DNA of 37,379 bases. Source: Nitrospirota bacterium (GTDB lineage Bacteria; Nitrospirota; Thermodesulfovibrionia; SZUA-242). Position 1 is the stretch's first letter. The number at the start of each line of letters is the position of its first letter. A model generated the notes under the pieces. That model saw nothing but the letters and a program-made list of their open reading frames with translations. It was not told the DNA's origin and searched no databases. The stretch spans positions 1-37,379 of the forward strand of contig JALUUO010000069.1 of assembly GCA_027021335.1 (NCBI GenBank), read 5' to 3'. Below are positions 16,640 through 27,260 of this stretch, piece by piece. The translations under genes and the position numbers were made by a program.

Positions 16640-18619
16640 TCAAGACTTATCAAGAATACTATTTACCCTTGATAAAAGTTCATCCAGGTTGTAAGGTTTT
16701 TGAATAAACCCTTCAGCCCCCATGTCTAAAATATCCCTTACCGGGCTGTCCTCATCATAACCGCTTGAGACCAGAACCTTTATCTCGGGTTTGAGCTTTT
16801 TTAGTTCCACGTACGTCTCCTTGCCGTTCATTCTTTTCATAATAATATCGAGAATAACAAGGTTGATATCCGGATTTGCTTTAACGGCTTCGATGGCATC
16901 ATCACCATCCTCGGCAATTAAAACACTATAGCCGGAACCGCTGAGAATGTCTGTCGCCACCTCACGCACCACTTCTTCGTCATCCACAATAAGGATCGAG
17001 CCGGTGGGAGGCTGGGGTTGCTTGCGGCCTTCGCCGGGATGGGGTTCTGAGGTTTTTTCGACCGGAAACTGCATGTTGGTTGGCCAAATAAGCTCAATTT
17101 TGGTTCCAATATTAGGCTCGCTTTTTGCCTGAATCATTGCTTTGTGCTGCCTGGTAATACCGTATATAGCCGCCATTCCAAGCCCACGACCGGTTCCTTT
17201 GGTGGAATAAAAAGGCTCGAATACTTTTTCAAGAACACTCTGGGACATGCCGCATCCGGTATCCTGAACAATAATGGAGACGTAGACACCATCAGGATCA
17301 GCATCAGTAAAACTCTCAGGAATGAATTCGGCAAGCTTGGTTGTGATAATAATCTCTCCCTTGCCTTCAGTCGCTTCAGCCGCATTCATTATTATGTTGA
17401 TCAACGTCTGGTGGAACTGTCCGCGGTCTGCCACTATCATGGGAAGGCCGGGCTGAAGGTTTGAAGTCACTGTTATCTGGCGGTCGATTATACGAGAGGT
17501 GAAGGCCAGTGTTTCTTCTACAAACTGGTTTATATCTATCTCTTCAGGCAGGAACTTACCACCCTGAGCGTAAGCCAGCAGGCTCTTTGTCAGGTCGGAC
17601 ATCTTCAAAGCCGAGTCCCGTATGATACAAAGAAGTTTATACTTGCTGTCATTGACATCCATGTTCTTAAGCAACAGCTCAGCACCACCCAGCACACCCA
17701 CAAGCAGGTTGTTGTAATCGTGAGCCACTCCGCCGGCCAGGGTTCCGATAGACTCCATCTTCTGTGCCTGAAAAAGCTGGTTTCTAAGTATTTCCTGCTC
17801 TTTAACCGCCTTAATCTCATCGGTTATATCCATATGCTGGACAACCGTATTTTTCAACATTCCAGACGAGTCCAGCACCGGAAAGACCGAGAAGCGAATT
17901 ATTCTTTCGCCTTTGCCGGGTATGTAGTAGTTTGTCTGAAACTCAGCCTGGTGATTTTCTTCGAAAACCATGCGTATGATATCAAGACGCCCGTTTTTAC
18001 GAAGCTGGGGGTCATCAAAAATCCGATACGCGCCTATAGATCTCTCCTGCTCCACGTTGAATACCTTGGCATAGACATTATTGTGCAGAACACAGACGCC
18101 ATCTTTATCGGTAATAAGAGTGCTTACAGGGCTCTGCATTATAATGCCCTCAAGAAAATGACGGGCATAGGCCTGCTCTTCCAGGGATACGGCAAGTTCG
18201 CGGCTGTATTCCCCGAGGTAATGGGCTTTCTTCTCAAGCGGCAGATCGTCCCTGTACCCGGCAAGGTAAGCATTAAGAGTGGAGACGAAAGTATCCACAT
18301 CAATCGGTTTTGGAATGTAGCCGTCACAGCCTGCCACCAGGCAACGCTCCCTTGAGCCTGGAAAAGCGTTTGAGGTAATAGCAACTATGGGTATATTTGG
18401 AAGACCAGGTGTGCTTTTTATAATAGTTGTTGCTTCGTTTCCGTCAAGTCCCGGCAGGTTGATATCCATCAAGATCAGGTCGGGAATATCTTCTCCGGCT
18501 GCTCGTATTCCGCTCAGGCCGTCCAGGGCCTCAACCACCGTATGTCCGGCTGACTCAAGCAGCCTTCGCACAAGAAGCAGGTTCTCCGGATTGTCTTCAA
18601 TATGTAGAATTTTAGCCAT
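16640..18619 (-). CDS. Hybrid sensor histidine kinase (REC-PAS-HisKA-HATPase-REC)
   Basis: MAKILHIEDNPENLLLVRRLLESAGH...DLILMDINLPGLDG; H-box TLAGGVAHDYNNLLVGVLGG; DTGCGM, GTGRGLGMAAIYG; second REC ILIVDDEE...LVILDIIMKRMNG. Start chosen at MAKILH (18619), not the track start. Confidence 0.95.
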   Translation of the reverse strand: MAKILHIEDNPENLLLVRRLLESAGHTVVEALDGLSGIRAAGEDIPDLILMDINLPGLDGNEATTIIKSTPGLPNIPIVAITSNAFPGSRERCLVAGCDGYIPKPIDVDTFVSTLNAYLAGYRDDLPLEKKAHYLGEYSRELAVSLEEQAYARHFLEGIIMQSPVSTLITDKDGVCVLHNNVYAKVFNVEQERSIGAYRIFDDPQLRKNGRLDIIRMVFEENHQAEFQTNYYIPGKGERIIRFSVFPVLDSSGMLKNTVVQHMDITDEIKAVKEQEILRNQLFQAQKMESIGTLAGGVAHDYNNLLVGVLGGAELLLKNMDVNDSKYKLLCIIRDSALKMSDLTKSLLAYAQGGKFLPEEIDINQFVEETLAFTSRIIDRQITVTSNLQPGLPMIVADRGQFHQTLINIIMNAAEATEGKGEIIITTKLAEFIPESFTDADPDGVYVSIIVQDTGCGMSQSVLEKVFEPFYSTKGTGRGLGMAAIYGITRQHKAMIQAKSEPNIGTKIELIWPTNMQFPVEKTSEPHPGEGRKQPQPPTGSILIVDDEEVVREVATDILSGSGYSVLIAEDGDDAIEAVKANPDINLVILDIIMKRMNGKETYVELKKLKPEIKVLVSSGYDEDSPVRDILDMGAEGFIQKPYNLDELLSRVNSILDKS

Positions 18620-18757
18620 ACACAAACTCTGAAGCCTTGCAACAAGCAGTAACAGAGGACTTTTGTTATTAAAACAGTAAAGATAAATAGTGTCAACCAA
18701 ACAACGCCTATTCAGGTTTTTCATACTGTCAAAATAAAAAATATACAGCGATACAAG

Positions 18758-18787
18758 TTGACATAACGTCTTCATGACGTGTTAAAA
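18758..18787 (+). promoter_or_regulatory. Putative sigma70 promoter of the thi operon
   Basis: TTGACA (18758..18763), then TTAAAA after an 18-nt spacer, just upstream of the TPP riboswitch. Confidence 0.5.
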
Positions 18788-18795
18788 TTCAGCTA

Positions 18796-18893
18796 CCGTG
18801 GGGGAGGTTTTAAGACCTGAGAATTCCCGGAAAGAAGCGGACCGGAAAGACCCCTTGAACCTGACTTGGATAATACCAGCGGAGGAAACGGAG
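18796..18893 (+). promoter_or_regulatory. TPP (THI element) riboswitch
   Basis: Conserved blocks CTGAGA, CCCCTTGAACCTGA and GGATAATACCAGCGGAGGAA directly upstream of thiS. Confidence 0.95.
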
Positions 18894-18996
18894 CCGATAC
18901 TTTTCCAACCTGCCAAACGCTCTTGTTATTATTTAAAAGCTCCCTAATAAAACAAGTTCAAGTTGATTGTGACTTAAACCAAAGCATCAAAGCGTT

Positions 18997-19203
18997 ATGA
19001 AAATCAGACTAAACGGCAAGCTTATCGAAGCGCCTGATGATATTACCGTTTCAAATCTGCTTACAAGTTTAGGTATAGCTGAAGAGCGTGTTGCAGTCGA
19101 AGTTAACCTGAATATTATAAAAAAGAAATTTTATGAAACCCACGTGCTTCATGAGGCAGATGAGGTGGAAGTTGTAAATTTCGTGGGCGGAGGTTCTGTT
19201 TGA
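18997..19203 (+). CDS. thiS: Sulfur carrier protein ThiS
   Basis: [27 protein letters not shown]...[15 protein letters not shown]; first gene after the TPP riboswitch. Confidence 0.95.
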   Translation: MKIRLNGKLIEAPDDITVSNLLTSLGIAEERVAVEVNLNIIKKKFYETHVLHEADEVEVVNFVGGGSV

Positions 19204-19982
19204 TGAAAGAAGAAAATAAATTGGTAATAGGTGATATTGAGTTTTCGTCCCGTCTCTGGGTTGGGACAGGCAAATACAAAGATTTCGAGGAGACCGCTCT
19301 TGCAGTGGAGGCTTCCGGTACTGATGTGGTGACAGTTGCGGTGCGCAGAGTAAATATCACCGACAGGTCCTCAGAAAATCTACTGGATTTCCTGGATCTT
19401 AAACGAGTAAAAATACTACCTAATACAGCCGGATGCTATAACGTAAAAGACGCTCTTCGTTACTCGCGCCTTGCAAGGGAGGCCGGAATTTCGGACTTGA
19501 TTAAACTGGAAGTAATCGGAGATGAAAAAACTCTTTTTCCTGATGTATTGGGATTACTTGAGGCCACGGAAACCCTTGCAAAGGAAGGGTTCATAGTTCT
19601 TCCCTATACAAATGACGATCCCATCATGGCTCAACGCCTGCTTGATGCCGGAGCTGCTGCGGTTATGCCTCTTGCCGCACCAATAGGGTCTGGCCTGGGA
19701 ATTAGAAACCCCTACAATATAAAAATTATTCTGGAAACAATTAAGGCTCCGATAATCGTTGACGCCGGAGTTGGTACGGCATCTGACGTTACTGTGGCCA
19801 TGGAGCTTGGCTGCGACGCGGTACTAATCAATACCGCTATAGCCGGGGCAAAAAATCCGATAGCGATGGCGGAGGCGATGAAACATGCAGTGATAGCTGG
19901 AAGATTGGCCTTCAATGCCGGACGAATTCCTAAAAAACTCTATGCCACCGCCTCAAGCCCTCTTGATGGAATGCTCCTGTAA
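19203..19982 (+). CDS. thiG: Thiazole synthase ThiG
   Basis: [61 protein letters not shown]; overlaps the thiS stop (TGATG). Confidence 0.98.
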   Translation: MKEENKLVIGDIEFSSRLWVGTGKYKDFEETALAVEASGTDVVTVAVRRVNITDRSSENLLDFLDLKRVKILPNTAGCYNVKDALRYSRLAREAGISDLIKLEVIGDEKTLFPDVLGLLEATETLAKEGFIVLPYTNDDPIMAQRLLDAGAAAVMPLAAPIGSGLGIRNPYNIKIILETIKAPIIVDAGVGTASDVTVAMELGCDAVLINTAIAGAKNPIAMAEAMKHAVIAGRLAFNAGRIPKKLYATASSPLDGMLL

Positions 19983-20628
19983 ATGTAACGATGCCGATCG
20001 GCTATTTAGTCTCTACCTTATTACAGATAGAAAACTCCTGCCGGAAGGCTGCTCTGTTGAGACGGCAGTGGAACAAGCGCTTAAAGGCGGCCTGCAAGCG
20101 GTTCAGTTAAGAGAAAAGGATTTTACCGCTACAACAAAGGACCTTCTTCGGCTTGCCGAGAAGATGCGTACACTCACATCACGTTATGGCGCCAGGCTGT
20201 TTATAAACGACCGCCTGGATATCGCCCTGGCGGTTGAAGCAGATGGTCTGCACTTAACCACAACAAGCATGCCGGCAAGCGCAATACGACGGGCGACAGG
20301 AAGAAATTTTCTAATAGGGGCCTCCACCCATAACATGACCGAAGCGCGCTTGGCAGCGGCAGAGGGCGTTGACTTCATAACATTCGGGCCGATTTACGAT
20401 ACACCGTCAAAGCGGCCTTACGGCAAACCCGTGGGAGTTGAGTTGCTGGGTAAGGTCGTCCGGGAAATACCCATTCCTGTCTTTGCCCTGGGCGGAATCA
20501 AACTCGAACGGGTGGAAGAGGTAAAACGATACGGGTGTTACGGAGTAGCACTGATATCGGGAATACTCGCATCTGATAACATTAAGGAAAGGACAGAACA
20601 GTTTCTGAAGGGGTTGCAAACGCCTTAA
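19966..20628 (+). CDS. thiE: Thiamine-phosphate synthase ThiE
   Basis: [52 protein letters not shown]; start uncertain (ORF open from 19915). Confidence 0.95.
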   Translation: MECSCKCNDADRLFSLYLITDRKLLPEGCSVETAVEQALKGGLQAVQLREKDFTATTKDLLRLAEKMRTLTSRYGARLFINDRLDIALAVEADGLHLTTTSMPASAIRRATGRNFLIGASTHNMTEARLAAAEGVDFITFGPIYDTPSKRPYGKPVGVELLGKVVREIPIPVFALGGIKLERVEEVKRYGCYGVALISGILASDNIKERTEQFLKGLQTP

Positions 20629-20674
20629 CCTGTTTTTAAAGAAAGAAACAAACAGACCTCTTAAAACATTAGAT

Positions 20675-21958
20675 ATGACAAGAATAGAACATGCAAAAAA
20701 AGGCGATATAACAGACGAGGTCAGAGCTGTTGCAGAACGTGAATGCGTTAATGCCGAACAACTGGCCTCTGACATTGCCGATGGCCTCTCGGTTATTCCT
20801 ATAAACAACAGGCACAAAATCCGGCCAATCGGCATAGGGCGGGGGCTTTCGACAAAAATTAATGCAAACATCGGTACATCCAAAGACAGCGTAATGTTTG
20901 AAGCGGAAAAAGCAAAGCTTGACCTGCTTATCAAGTACGGAGCCGATGCTGTTATGGATCTCTCGACCGGCGGCCCCATACGTGAACTAAGAGCGATGAT
21001 AATGGAGCGCTCATCCATAGCCGTCGGCACGGTTCCGATCTATGAGACGGTGGTTCGCACTGTTCAACAAAACCGCAACATAGCCGGCATGACGGCTGAC
21101 GACCTTTTCGGTGTGATAGAAGAACATGCTGAAGAGGGCGTTGATTTTGTAACCGTGCATTCCGGACTTACTCTTAAGGCGGTGGAACGGCTTAAGAGTG
21201 AAGGTAGAGTTTTGGACATAGTAAGCCGTGGAGGATCATTTCTGCTTGAGTGGATGGTGTTTAACGGGAGGGAAAACCCTCTTTACGAGGATTTCGACAG
21301 GCTTATTGAGATTGCTAAAAAGCATGATATGACACTTTCTCTAGGCGATGGATTGCGCCCCGGATGTCTGGAAGACGCCACAGATAGAAGCCAGCTTGAA
21401 GAACTTCTTACACTTGGCGAACAAAGAGACAGGGCAATCGAACAGGGAGTTCAGGTAATAATCGAAGGTCCGGGTCATGTGCCCTTGAACCAGGTCGAGT
21501 TAAACATACGGCTTCAGAAAGAGATCTGCAAGGGTGCGCCTTTTTATGTGCTTGGGCCTCTGGTAACCGATTCCGGCATGGGCTACGACCATATTACAGG
21601 AGCCATAGGCGGAGCAATCGCGGCTGCTGCCGGAGCTGATTTTCTCTGTTATGTAACTCCTGCGGAACATATCCGCCTTCCGAGTCTTGACGATGTACGA
21701 GAAGGGGTAGTTGCCTCGAAGCTTGCCGCTCATGCCGCTGATATTGCAAAAGGCATAAAAAGCGCAATCAACAGGGATAAAAAAATGGCTCGTGCGAGAA
21801 AGAACCTTGACTGGTCAGGCCAGATAGCACAAAGTTTTGATCCTGAAAAAGTTAAGGCCTGGCGTGCGGAAACACCTCCATCTGAAAGTGATGTTTGCAG
21901 TATGTGCGGGGAATTCTGTGCTATCCGTACCGTAGAGCGGGCACTCAAAAATGAATAA
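20675..21958 (+). CDS. thiC: Phosphomethylpyrimidine synthase ThiC
   Basis: IGIGRGLSTKINANIGTS, DLSTGG, EGPGHVPL, C-terminal SMCGEFCAI radical-SAM cluster. Confidence 0.98.
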   Translation: MTRIEHAKKGDITDEVRAVAERECVNAEQLASDIADGLSVIPINNRHKIRPIGIGRGLSTKINANIGTSKDSVMFEAEKAKLDLLIKYGADAVMDLSTGGPIRELRAMIMERSSIAVGTVPIYETVVRTVQQNRNIAGMTADDLFGVIEEHAEEGVDFVTVHSGLTLKAVERLKSEGRVLDIVSRGGSFLLEWMVFNGRENPLYEDFDRLIEIAKKHDMTLSLGDGLRPGCLEDATDRSQLEELLTLGEQRDRAIEQGVQVIIEGPGHVPLNQVELNIRLQKEICKGAPFYVLGPLVTDSGMGYDHITGAIGGAIAAAAGADFLCYVTPAEHIRLPSLDDVREGVVASKLAAHAADIAKGIKSAINRDKKMARARKNLDWSGQIAQSFDPEKVKAWRAETPPSESDVCSMCGEFCAIRTVERALKNE

Positions 21959-22018
21959 CGACCGGCAAGTAATTAGTCTAACCGACTGCAACCTTTTTTT
22001 ACTCAAGTTTCTGAAAAG

Positions 22019-22795
22019 GTGAAAACAGCTCTTTCTATTGCCGGAAGCGATCCTACCGGCGGTGCCGGGCTACAAGCCGACCTAAAGACATTTGCCGCAT
22101 TTGGAATACATGGACTATCTGCTGTAACAGCGCTTACGGCACAATCAACTCATTCTATTTCCACGATTCATCCTGTGCCGACTGATTTTTTTGCAGATCA
22201 GCTTGAAACTCTTCTTTCCGATATAAAACCAGGCGCTCTTAAAACCGGTATGTTGCATAATGCCGGAATCATTGATCAGTTAATCTTATCGATCAAGAAA
22301 CATGAACTGGTCAACCTGGTGGTTGACCCTGTATCCGTTTCTTCATCCGGTACTGAGCTTATTGATAACGAAGGCTTTAAAATGCTCCGTGACAGACTTA
22401 TTCCCATGGCACGCGTTATAACACCTAATCTTATGGAGGCGGAAAGGCTCACGGGATTAAGAATCTCTGGAGAATCGGAACTCATCGATGCAGCCAAACG
22501 GTTAAAACAGATGGGGCCTGAAAGTGTAGTTATAACCGGAGGACACTGGAGAAAAAGTGAAACCGTGGATTTTTTTCTTGACGGCAGTGAATACGACTTT
22601 TTTCGGGGGGAAAAAATAAAGGGCGAATTTCATGGGACAGGCTGCGCCTTTTCGGCTGCTATCACAGCCGGCCTCGCAATAGGACAGAGATTGAAAAAAG
22701 CGGTGCATGACGCCCACCTCTACGTCCTTGGCGCAATCACTTCCGCTTTCAGGCCGGGCTCCGGAGCATCAATTCTTGGATCAGGGGGATTTTGA
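22019..22795 (+). CDS. thiD: Hydroxymethylpyrimidine(-phosphate) kinase ThiD, GTG start
   Basis: [57 protein letters not shown]. Confidence 0.96.
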   Translation: MKTALSIAGSDPTGGAGLQADLKTFAAFGIHGLSAVTALTAQSTHSISTIHPVPTDFFADQLETLLSDIKPGALKTGMLHNAGIIDQLILSIKKHELVNLVVDPVSVSSSGTELIDNEGFKMLRDRLIPMARVITPNLMEAERLTGLRISGESELIDAAKRLKQMGPESVVITGGHWRKSETVDFFLDGSEYDFFRGEKIKGEFHGTGCAFSAAITAGLAIGQRLKKAVHDAHLYVLGAITSAFRPGSGASILGSGGF

Positions 22796-22797
22796 TT

Positions 22798-23754
22798 ATG
22801 CCTACAAAAGCCCGTAGACTTCTTATAATCCTTATGGGCCTGGTTATAGTAAGTACTCTTCATTTTTCCACACGAACCGACGGGGCGACCGTACACGCAT
22901 GGCACATCTTTTTTCGAAAGCTCTATTTTATTCCTATTGTTGCCAGCGCGGTTTGGTTTGGAATTTCCGGAGCTTTTATTACCGCTTTTACCGCTATCTC
23001 CGTTTACAGCATACATATGTGGCTGAATTGGCCCTCGGCTCACATGGAAAGGATGAACCAGATCGGCGAGATGGGAAGTTTTCTTATACTGGCTGCTGTT
23101 TCCGGAGTTCTGGTAACTCTTGAAAACCGCTACCGGGAAAAAGCAGACCGGATCCAACGCGAAGCCGAAAGGGAAAAAATCGGTACAGCAGTAGCCGCCC
23201 TCACCGAAACGCTTGGTGCCCGTGATACCGAAACCCTGGACCATTCAAAACGAGTAGCCGGACTGGCTAAAGGGTTTGCTTCTTTCCTGGAATTTCCCGC
23301 AGAAGAGCTTCATGATATCTATCTTGCCGGAGTTCTGCATGATATCGGCAAGATAGGTATAAGGGACGATGTGCTTCTTAAACCGGATACCCTTACAGAT
23401 GAAGAACGCCACAAGATCATGAAACATCCAGAGATTGCAGAACATATCCTTGCACCCATAGGGTTTGAGAAAGTGGTTAGATATATTGCCGCTCACCATG
23501 AAAACATGGACGGCAGTGGCTACCCCAAGGGAGTCAGCGGCGACCAAATTCCGGCTGCAGGCCGGGTCTTGGCAATAACAGACATCTACGATGCGCTCAG
23601 GTCCGGACGGTCCTACAAAGGCCCAATGAGCGAGAGTACGGTTCGACAGATCATGACGGAAATGGCAGGAAAAAAACTGGATAAAAATTTATTGAATAAA
23701 TTTTGGGGTTATATCGATTCTTCAGGTTATACCGCGCCCCTTGAACCGGGGTGA
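22798..23754 (+). CDS. Membrane-anchored HD-GYP domain protein
   Basis: N-terminal TM helices; HSKRVAGLAKG, LHDIGKIGIRDDVLLKPDTLTDEER, HHENMDGSGYPKGVSGDQIP. Confidence 0.93.
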   Translation: MPTKARRLLIILMGLVIVSTLHFSTRTDGATVHAWHIFFRKLYFIPIVASAVWFGISGAFITAFTAISVYSIHMWLNWPSAHMERMNQIGEMGSFLILAAVSGVLVTLENRYREKADRIQREAEREKIGTAVAALTETLGARDTETLDHSKRVAGLAKGFASFLEFPAEELHDIYLAGVLHDIGKIGIRDDVLLKPDTLTDEERHKIMKHPEIAEHILAPIGFEKVVRYIAAHHENMDGSGYPKGVSGDQIPAAGRVLAITDIYDALRSGRSYKGPMSESTVRQIMTEMAGKKLDKNLLNKFWGYIDSSGYTAPLEPG

Positions 23755-23828
23755 ACAAATACAATATTATTATAGATGTCCATTTATCTAAAGAGGCTCA
23801 CACATAAAGCCTCCAGGAGGTTAGAGCA

Positions 23829-24485
23829 CTGGCTGACAACTTAAAGCAGAAACATAAAAGCAGATTCCGGGAAACCCTGGAAGCTATCGGAACAGCCCTG
23901 CTTCTGGCTCTTTTAATCAGAACGTTTGTTGTACAGGCATTTAAGATTCCTTCGGGTTCCATGCTGGAAACCCTTCAGATTGGTGACCACCTACTCGTGA
24001 ACAAAATGGTATTCGGTACCCCTGTGGACTTCCCTTTTACATCACGAACCATGTTAAATACCCCCGGCTTAAGTGATCCGGAACATGGTGATGTGATTGT
24101 CTTTAAGTACCCCGAAAGTCTAAACAGGGATTTTATAAAGCGGGTTATAGGAGTTCCCGGAGATAAAATAGAGATTCGTAACAAAGCGGTCTATAGAAAC
24201 GACGTATTACTGGATGAACCATACGCTATACACAAAGATCCACAAATAGTGCCGAAAGGACACCCTAATTATCAACGGGACAACCTAGGCCCATTCGTGG
24301 TTCCTGAGGGAAAGTATTTTGTAATGGGTGACAACAGAGATCACAGCCTGGATAGTCGGTTCTGGGGTTTTGTCGATCGTGACCTTATACGCGGCAAAGC
24401 TATGATTCTTTACTGGTCTTGGGATAGAAAGGCAAACCGGTGGGGAGGTGTTCGATGGAGTCGAATTGGCAGTCTTATTCATTAA
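23829..24485 (+). CDS. lepB: Signal peptidase I LepB, probable CTG start
   Basis: TM + catalytic Ser FKIPSGSMLETLQIGDHLLVNKM; KRVIGVPGDKIEIRN; YFVMGDNRDHSLDSRFWGFV. The track ORF (23961) starts after the catalytic Ser; frame open back to 23808; AGGAGG 8 nt before CTG 23829. Confidence 0.93.
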   Translation: MADNLKQKHKSRFRETLEAIGTALLLALLIRTFVVQAFKIPSGSMLETLQIGDHLLVNKMVFGTPVDFPFTSRTMLNTPGLSDPEHGDVIVFKYPESLNRDFIKRVIGVPGDKIEIRNKAVYRNDVLLDEPYAIHKDPQIVPKGHPNYQRDNLGPFVVPEGKYFVMGDNRDHSLDSRFWGFVDRDLIRGKAMILYWSWDRKANRWGGVRWSRIGSLIH

Positions 24486-24868
24486 AAAACATGCCATGTA
24501 AAAAAATGCATGATAATGTCCGGGGTGAAGGTGGGGTAAAAGCTATTATCTGCCTATTAACCATCGGTTTGTCGATTTACGCGGCTATAGGCTTTGGGCT
24601 TCCCTACTATAAATACCTCGTTTTAAAAGACGATATGGAGCAGATTGCCAATATTACCGTAATGAACACCGACAAATTAAGGCAGAAGTTAATGGAGCAG
24701 ATCGCAAGCCTGAACATCCCTATTAAAGCCAAAAATATTAAGGTTTTAAGGCGACACAAAGGTGACATATTTATGCGTGCATCGTGGAGGCACGACGTTT
24801 ACCTTTTCGGTAGACTTGTTAAGACATATAATTTTAAGATCCAGGTCGGAGAGGAAGAGGTTCGCTAG
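24440..24868 (+). CDS. Small single-TM protein, DUF4845-like
   Basis: One TM segment (VKAIICLLTIGLSIYAAIGFGLPYYKYL) next to lepB; true start could be further downstream. Confidence 0.65.
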   Translation: MGRCSMESNWQSYSLKNMPCKKMHDNVRGEGGVKAIICLLTIGLSIYAAIGFGLPYYKYLVLKDDMEQIANITVMNTDKLRQKLMEQIASLNIPIKAKNIKVLRRHKGDIFMRASWRHDVYLFGRLVKTYNFKIQVGEEEVR

Positions 24869-25515
24869 TGTTTACAGGACTTATAGAGGCTCTAGGCACA
24901 GTTAAGGCAACCAGCTCCATAAGTGGCGGCAGGAGGCTGTCTATAAGCCCCGGCTTTGACACAAAAGACGTTGTAACAGGCGAAAGCATTGCTGTAAACG
25001 GCGTCTGCCTGACCGTAACCGGAGAAAATCCGGCAGGCGCTCTGTCATTTGATGTCTCTCCAGAGACACTAAAAAGCACAAACCTCGGAGAACTTAAGCC
25101 CGGTCAAAAAGTCAATATCGAACGGGCAATGAAAATCTCGAGCCGTTTTGGAGGACATATTGTTTCAGGCCACGTAGACGGAATCGGCACCATAGAGTCA
25201 GTGGAACCGGCTGGTGAATTTACCCTCTACAGAATTTCGGCGCCTAGTGATGTATTGACCGTCTCGATAAAAAAAGGGTCTGTAACGGTTGACGGAATAA
25301 GCCTTACAATAGTCGATCTTAGAGAGGCGGATTTTACTGTAGCAATAATACCGCATACGGCAAAGGAAACAACAATGGCCTTTAAACGGCCTGGAGACAG
25401 GGTTAACCTGGAAGCAGACATGGTTGGTAAATACGTGGCACGTCTCATGGAGCCTCAGGTCGTTGATAAAAACAGGGCTTTTATGGGGCTGCTGCAAGAG
25501 GAAGGTTTTATCTGA
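24868..25515 (+). CDS. ribE: Riboflavin synthase (alpha subunit)
   Basis: [12 protein letters not shown], duplicated lumazine-binding repeats, [28 protein letters not shown] start overlapping previous TAG. Confidence 0.97.
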   Translation: MFTGLIEALGTVKATSSISGGRRLSISPGFDTKDVVTGESIAVNGVCLTVTGENPAGALSFDVSPETLKSTNLGELKPGQKVNIERAMKISSRFGGHIVSGHVDGIGTIESVEPAGEFTLYRISAPSDVLTVSIKKGSVTVDGISLTIVDLREADFTVAIIPHTAKETTMAFKRPGDRVNLEADMVGKYVARLMEPQVVDKNRAFMGLLQEEGFI

Positions 25516-26738
25516 TGAGCAAAAGCAAAAGCAAATTCAAGGTTAACTCTATAGAAGAGGCTATACAGGATATCCGGGAAGGAAAGATCGTAATCCTGGT
25601 GGACGATGAGGATCGGGAAAACGAGGGAGACCTCACCATGGCGGCCGAAAAGGTGACTCCGGAGGCTATAAACTTCATGGCCAGGTACGGTCGCGGCCTG
25701 ATCTGCCTCTCCCTTACACCGGAGAGGGTAAAAGAACTGCATCTTCCGATGATGTCAGAGGTTAACACTTCGTCTTTCGGTACAGCCTTTACCGTTTCTA
25801 TCGAAGCGGCCCGGGGAGTAACCACCGGCATTTCAGCGGCTGACAGGGCGACTACCGTTCTTACTGCAATAGATCCGAAAAGCACGCCGTCTGACCTGGC
25901 CCGGCCCGGACATATCTTTCCTTTAAAGGCCAAAGCCGGCGGTGTGCTTCAGCGAGCCGGACAGACCGAAGGCTCTGTGGATCTTGCCCGTCTGGCAGGG
26001 CTCTATCCTTCCGGCATTATATGCGAAATCATGAATGACGACGGAACAATGGCCAGAATGCCGGACTTGTCAAAATTTGCAGAAAAACATGGTTTGAAAA
26101 TTGTAACTATAAAAAGCCTTATTGAATACCGCATGAAAAATGAAAGCCTTGTGCGCCGCGTAGCCGAAGCAAAACTTCCGACCAGCTTCGGAGAATTCCG
26201 GGCAATCGCTTTCGAAAACATGGTTGATGATAATACTCATGTCGCCCTAATCAAGGGTGACATAACCCATGGTGATGATGTTCTTGTAAGGGTCCACTCG
26301 GAATGCCTGACAGGAGATGTTTTTGGTTCAGTACGCTGCGACTGTGGAGAACAGCTTCATAAGGCCATGAAGGTTGTGGCAAAAGAAGGCCGTGGTGTGA
26401 TCTTATACATGCGCCAGGAAGGCCGTGGAATCGGGCTTGCGAACAAGTTCAAAGCTTATGAACTGCAGGATGCCGGATATGATACGGTTGAGGCAAACGA
26501 AAAGCTTGGATTTAAACCAGACTTGCGGGACTACGGAATCGGGGCTCAAATCCTTGTCAATCTCGGCCTTAAAAAGATCAAACTACTAACAAACAATCCC
26601 AGAAAGATCGTCGGCCTAGAAGGTTATGGGCTGAAGGTGAAGAAGAGAGTTTCGATCGAAGGGGATCCCTGCAAGGGAAACTTACGTTATCTCTCCACAA
26701 AAAAGAAGAAGCTGGGACATATGCTTGAAAATGTGTAA
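25515..26738 (+). CDS. ribBA: Bifunctional DHBP synthase / GTP cyclohydrolase II
   Basis: [52 protein letters not shown]. Confidence 0.98.
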   Translation: MSKSKSKFKVNSIEEAIQDIREGKIVILVDDEDRENEGDLTMAAEKVTPEAINFMARYGRGLICLSLTPERVKELHLPMMSEVNTSSFGTAFTVSIEAARGVTTGISAADRATTVLTAIDPKSTPSDLARPGHIFPLKAKAGGVLQRAGQTEGSVDLARLAGLYPSGIICEIMNDDGTMARMPDLSKFAEKHGLKIVTIKSLIEYRMKNESLVRRVAEAKLPTSFGEFRAIAFENMVDDNTHVALIKGDITHGDDVLVRVHSECLTGDVFGSVRCDCGEQLHKAMKVVAKEGRGVILYMRQEGRGIGLANKFKAYELQDAGYDTVEANEKLGFKPDLRDYGIGAQILVNLGLKKIKLLTNNPRKIVGLEGYGLKVKKRVSIEGDPCKGNLRYLSTKKKKLGHMLENV

Positions 26739-26759
26739 CTTACAACTTTGGAGGAACAA

Positions 26760-27221
26760 ATGCAGACTATAGAAGGAACTCTTCAGGCAGAGGGACTGAA
26801 GTTCGGCATTATTGTCAGCCGGTTCAATGATTTTATTAATGGCAGGCTTCTGGAGGGAGCCATAGATGCGCTTATACGGCACGGCGCTGCCGAAAGTGAC
26901 ATTGATGTTTACAAGGTTCCAGGCGCTTACGAAATACCACTTGTTGCTAAAAAACTGGGAAATAAGGGTGGCTATGATGCTCTTATCTGCCTTGGGGCCG
27001 TAATTCGTGGAGCTACGCCGCATTTCGATTATGTTGCCGCAGAGGTTTCAAAAGGAGTTGCTACGGTCTCTCTTGAGACGGGCATGCCAATGTCTTTTGG
27101 TGTACTAACCACTGATTCTATTGAACAAGCAATTGAGAGGGCAGGAACCAAAAGCGGCAATAAGGGTGTTGATGCCGCTGTTTCCGCCATAGAAATGGCC
27201 AGTCTTCTTAAGAAGATTTAA
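26760..27221 (+). CDS. ribH: 6,7-dimethyl-8-ribityllumazine synthase
   Basis: [48 protein letters not shown] 26760 after GGAGG. Confidence 0.97.
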   Translation: MQTIEGTLQAEGLKFGIIVSRFNDFINGRLLEGAIDALIRHGAAESDIDVYKVPGAYEIPLVAKKLGNKGGYDALICLGAVIRGATPHFDYVAAEVSKGVATVSLETGMPMSFGVLTTDSIEQAIERAGTKSGNKGVDAAVSAIEMASLLKKI

Positions 27222-27260
27222 GCGCTTGCACAAAAATAAATTCGTAGTTTTAGTATCCGT

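Noticed and set aside
17720-18355. 211-aa plus-strand ORF, and similar 6809..7444 and 14839..15495
   Set aside because: Antisense to the hybrid kinase, surE and ribD/HU respectively; no recognisable domain or RBS.
24868-26738. FMN riboswitch upstream of rib genes
   Set aside because: ribE start overlaps the previous gene's stop; no RFN-like conserved blocks seen.
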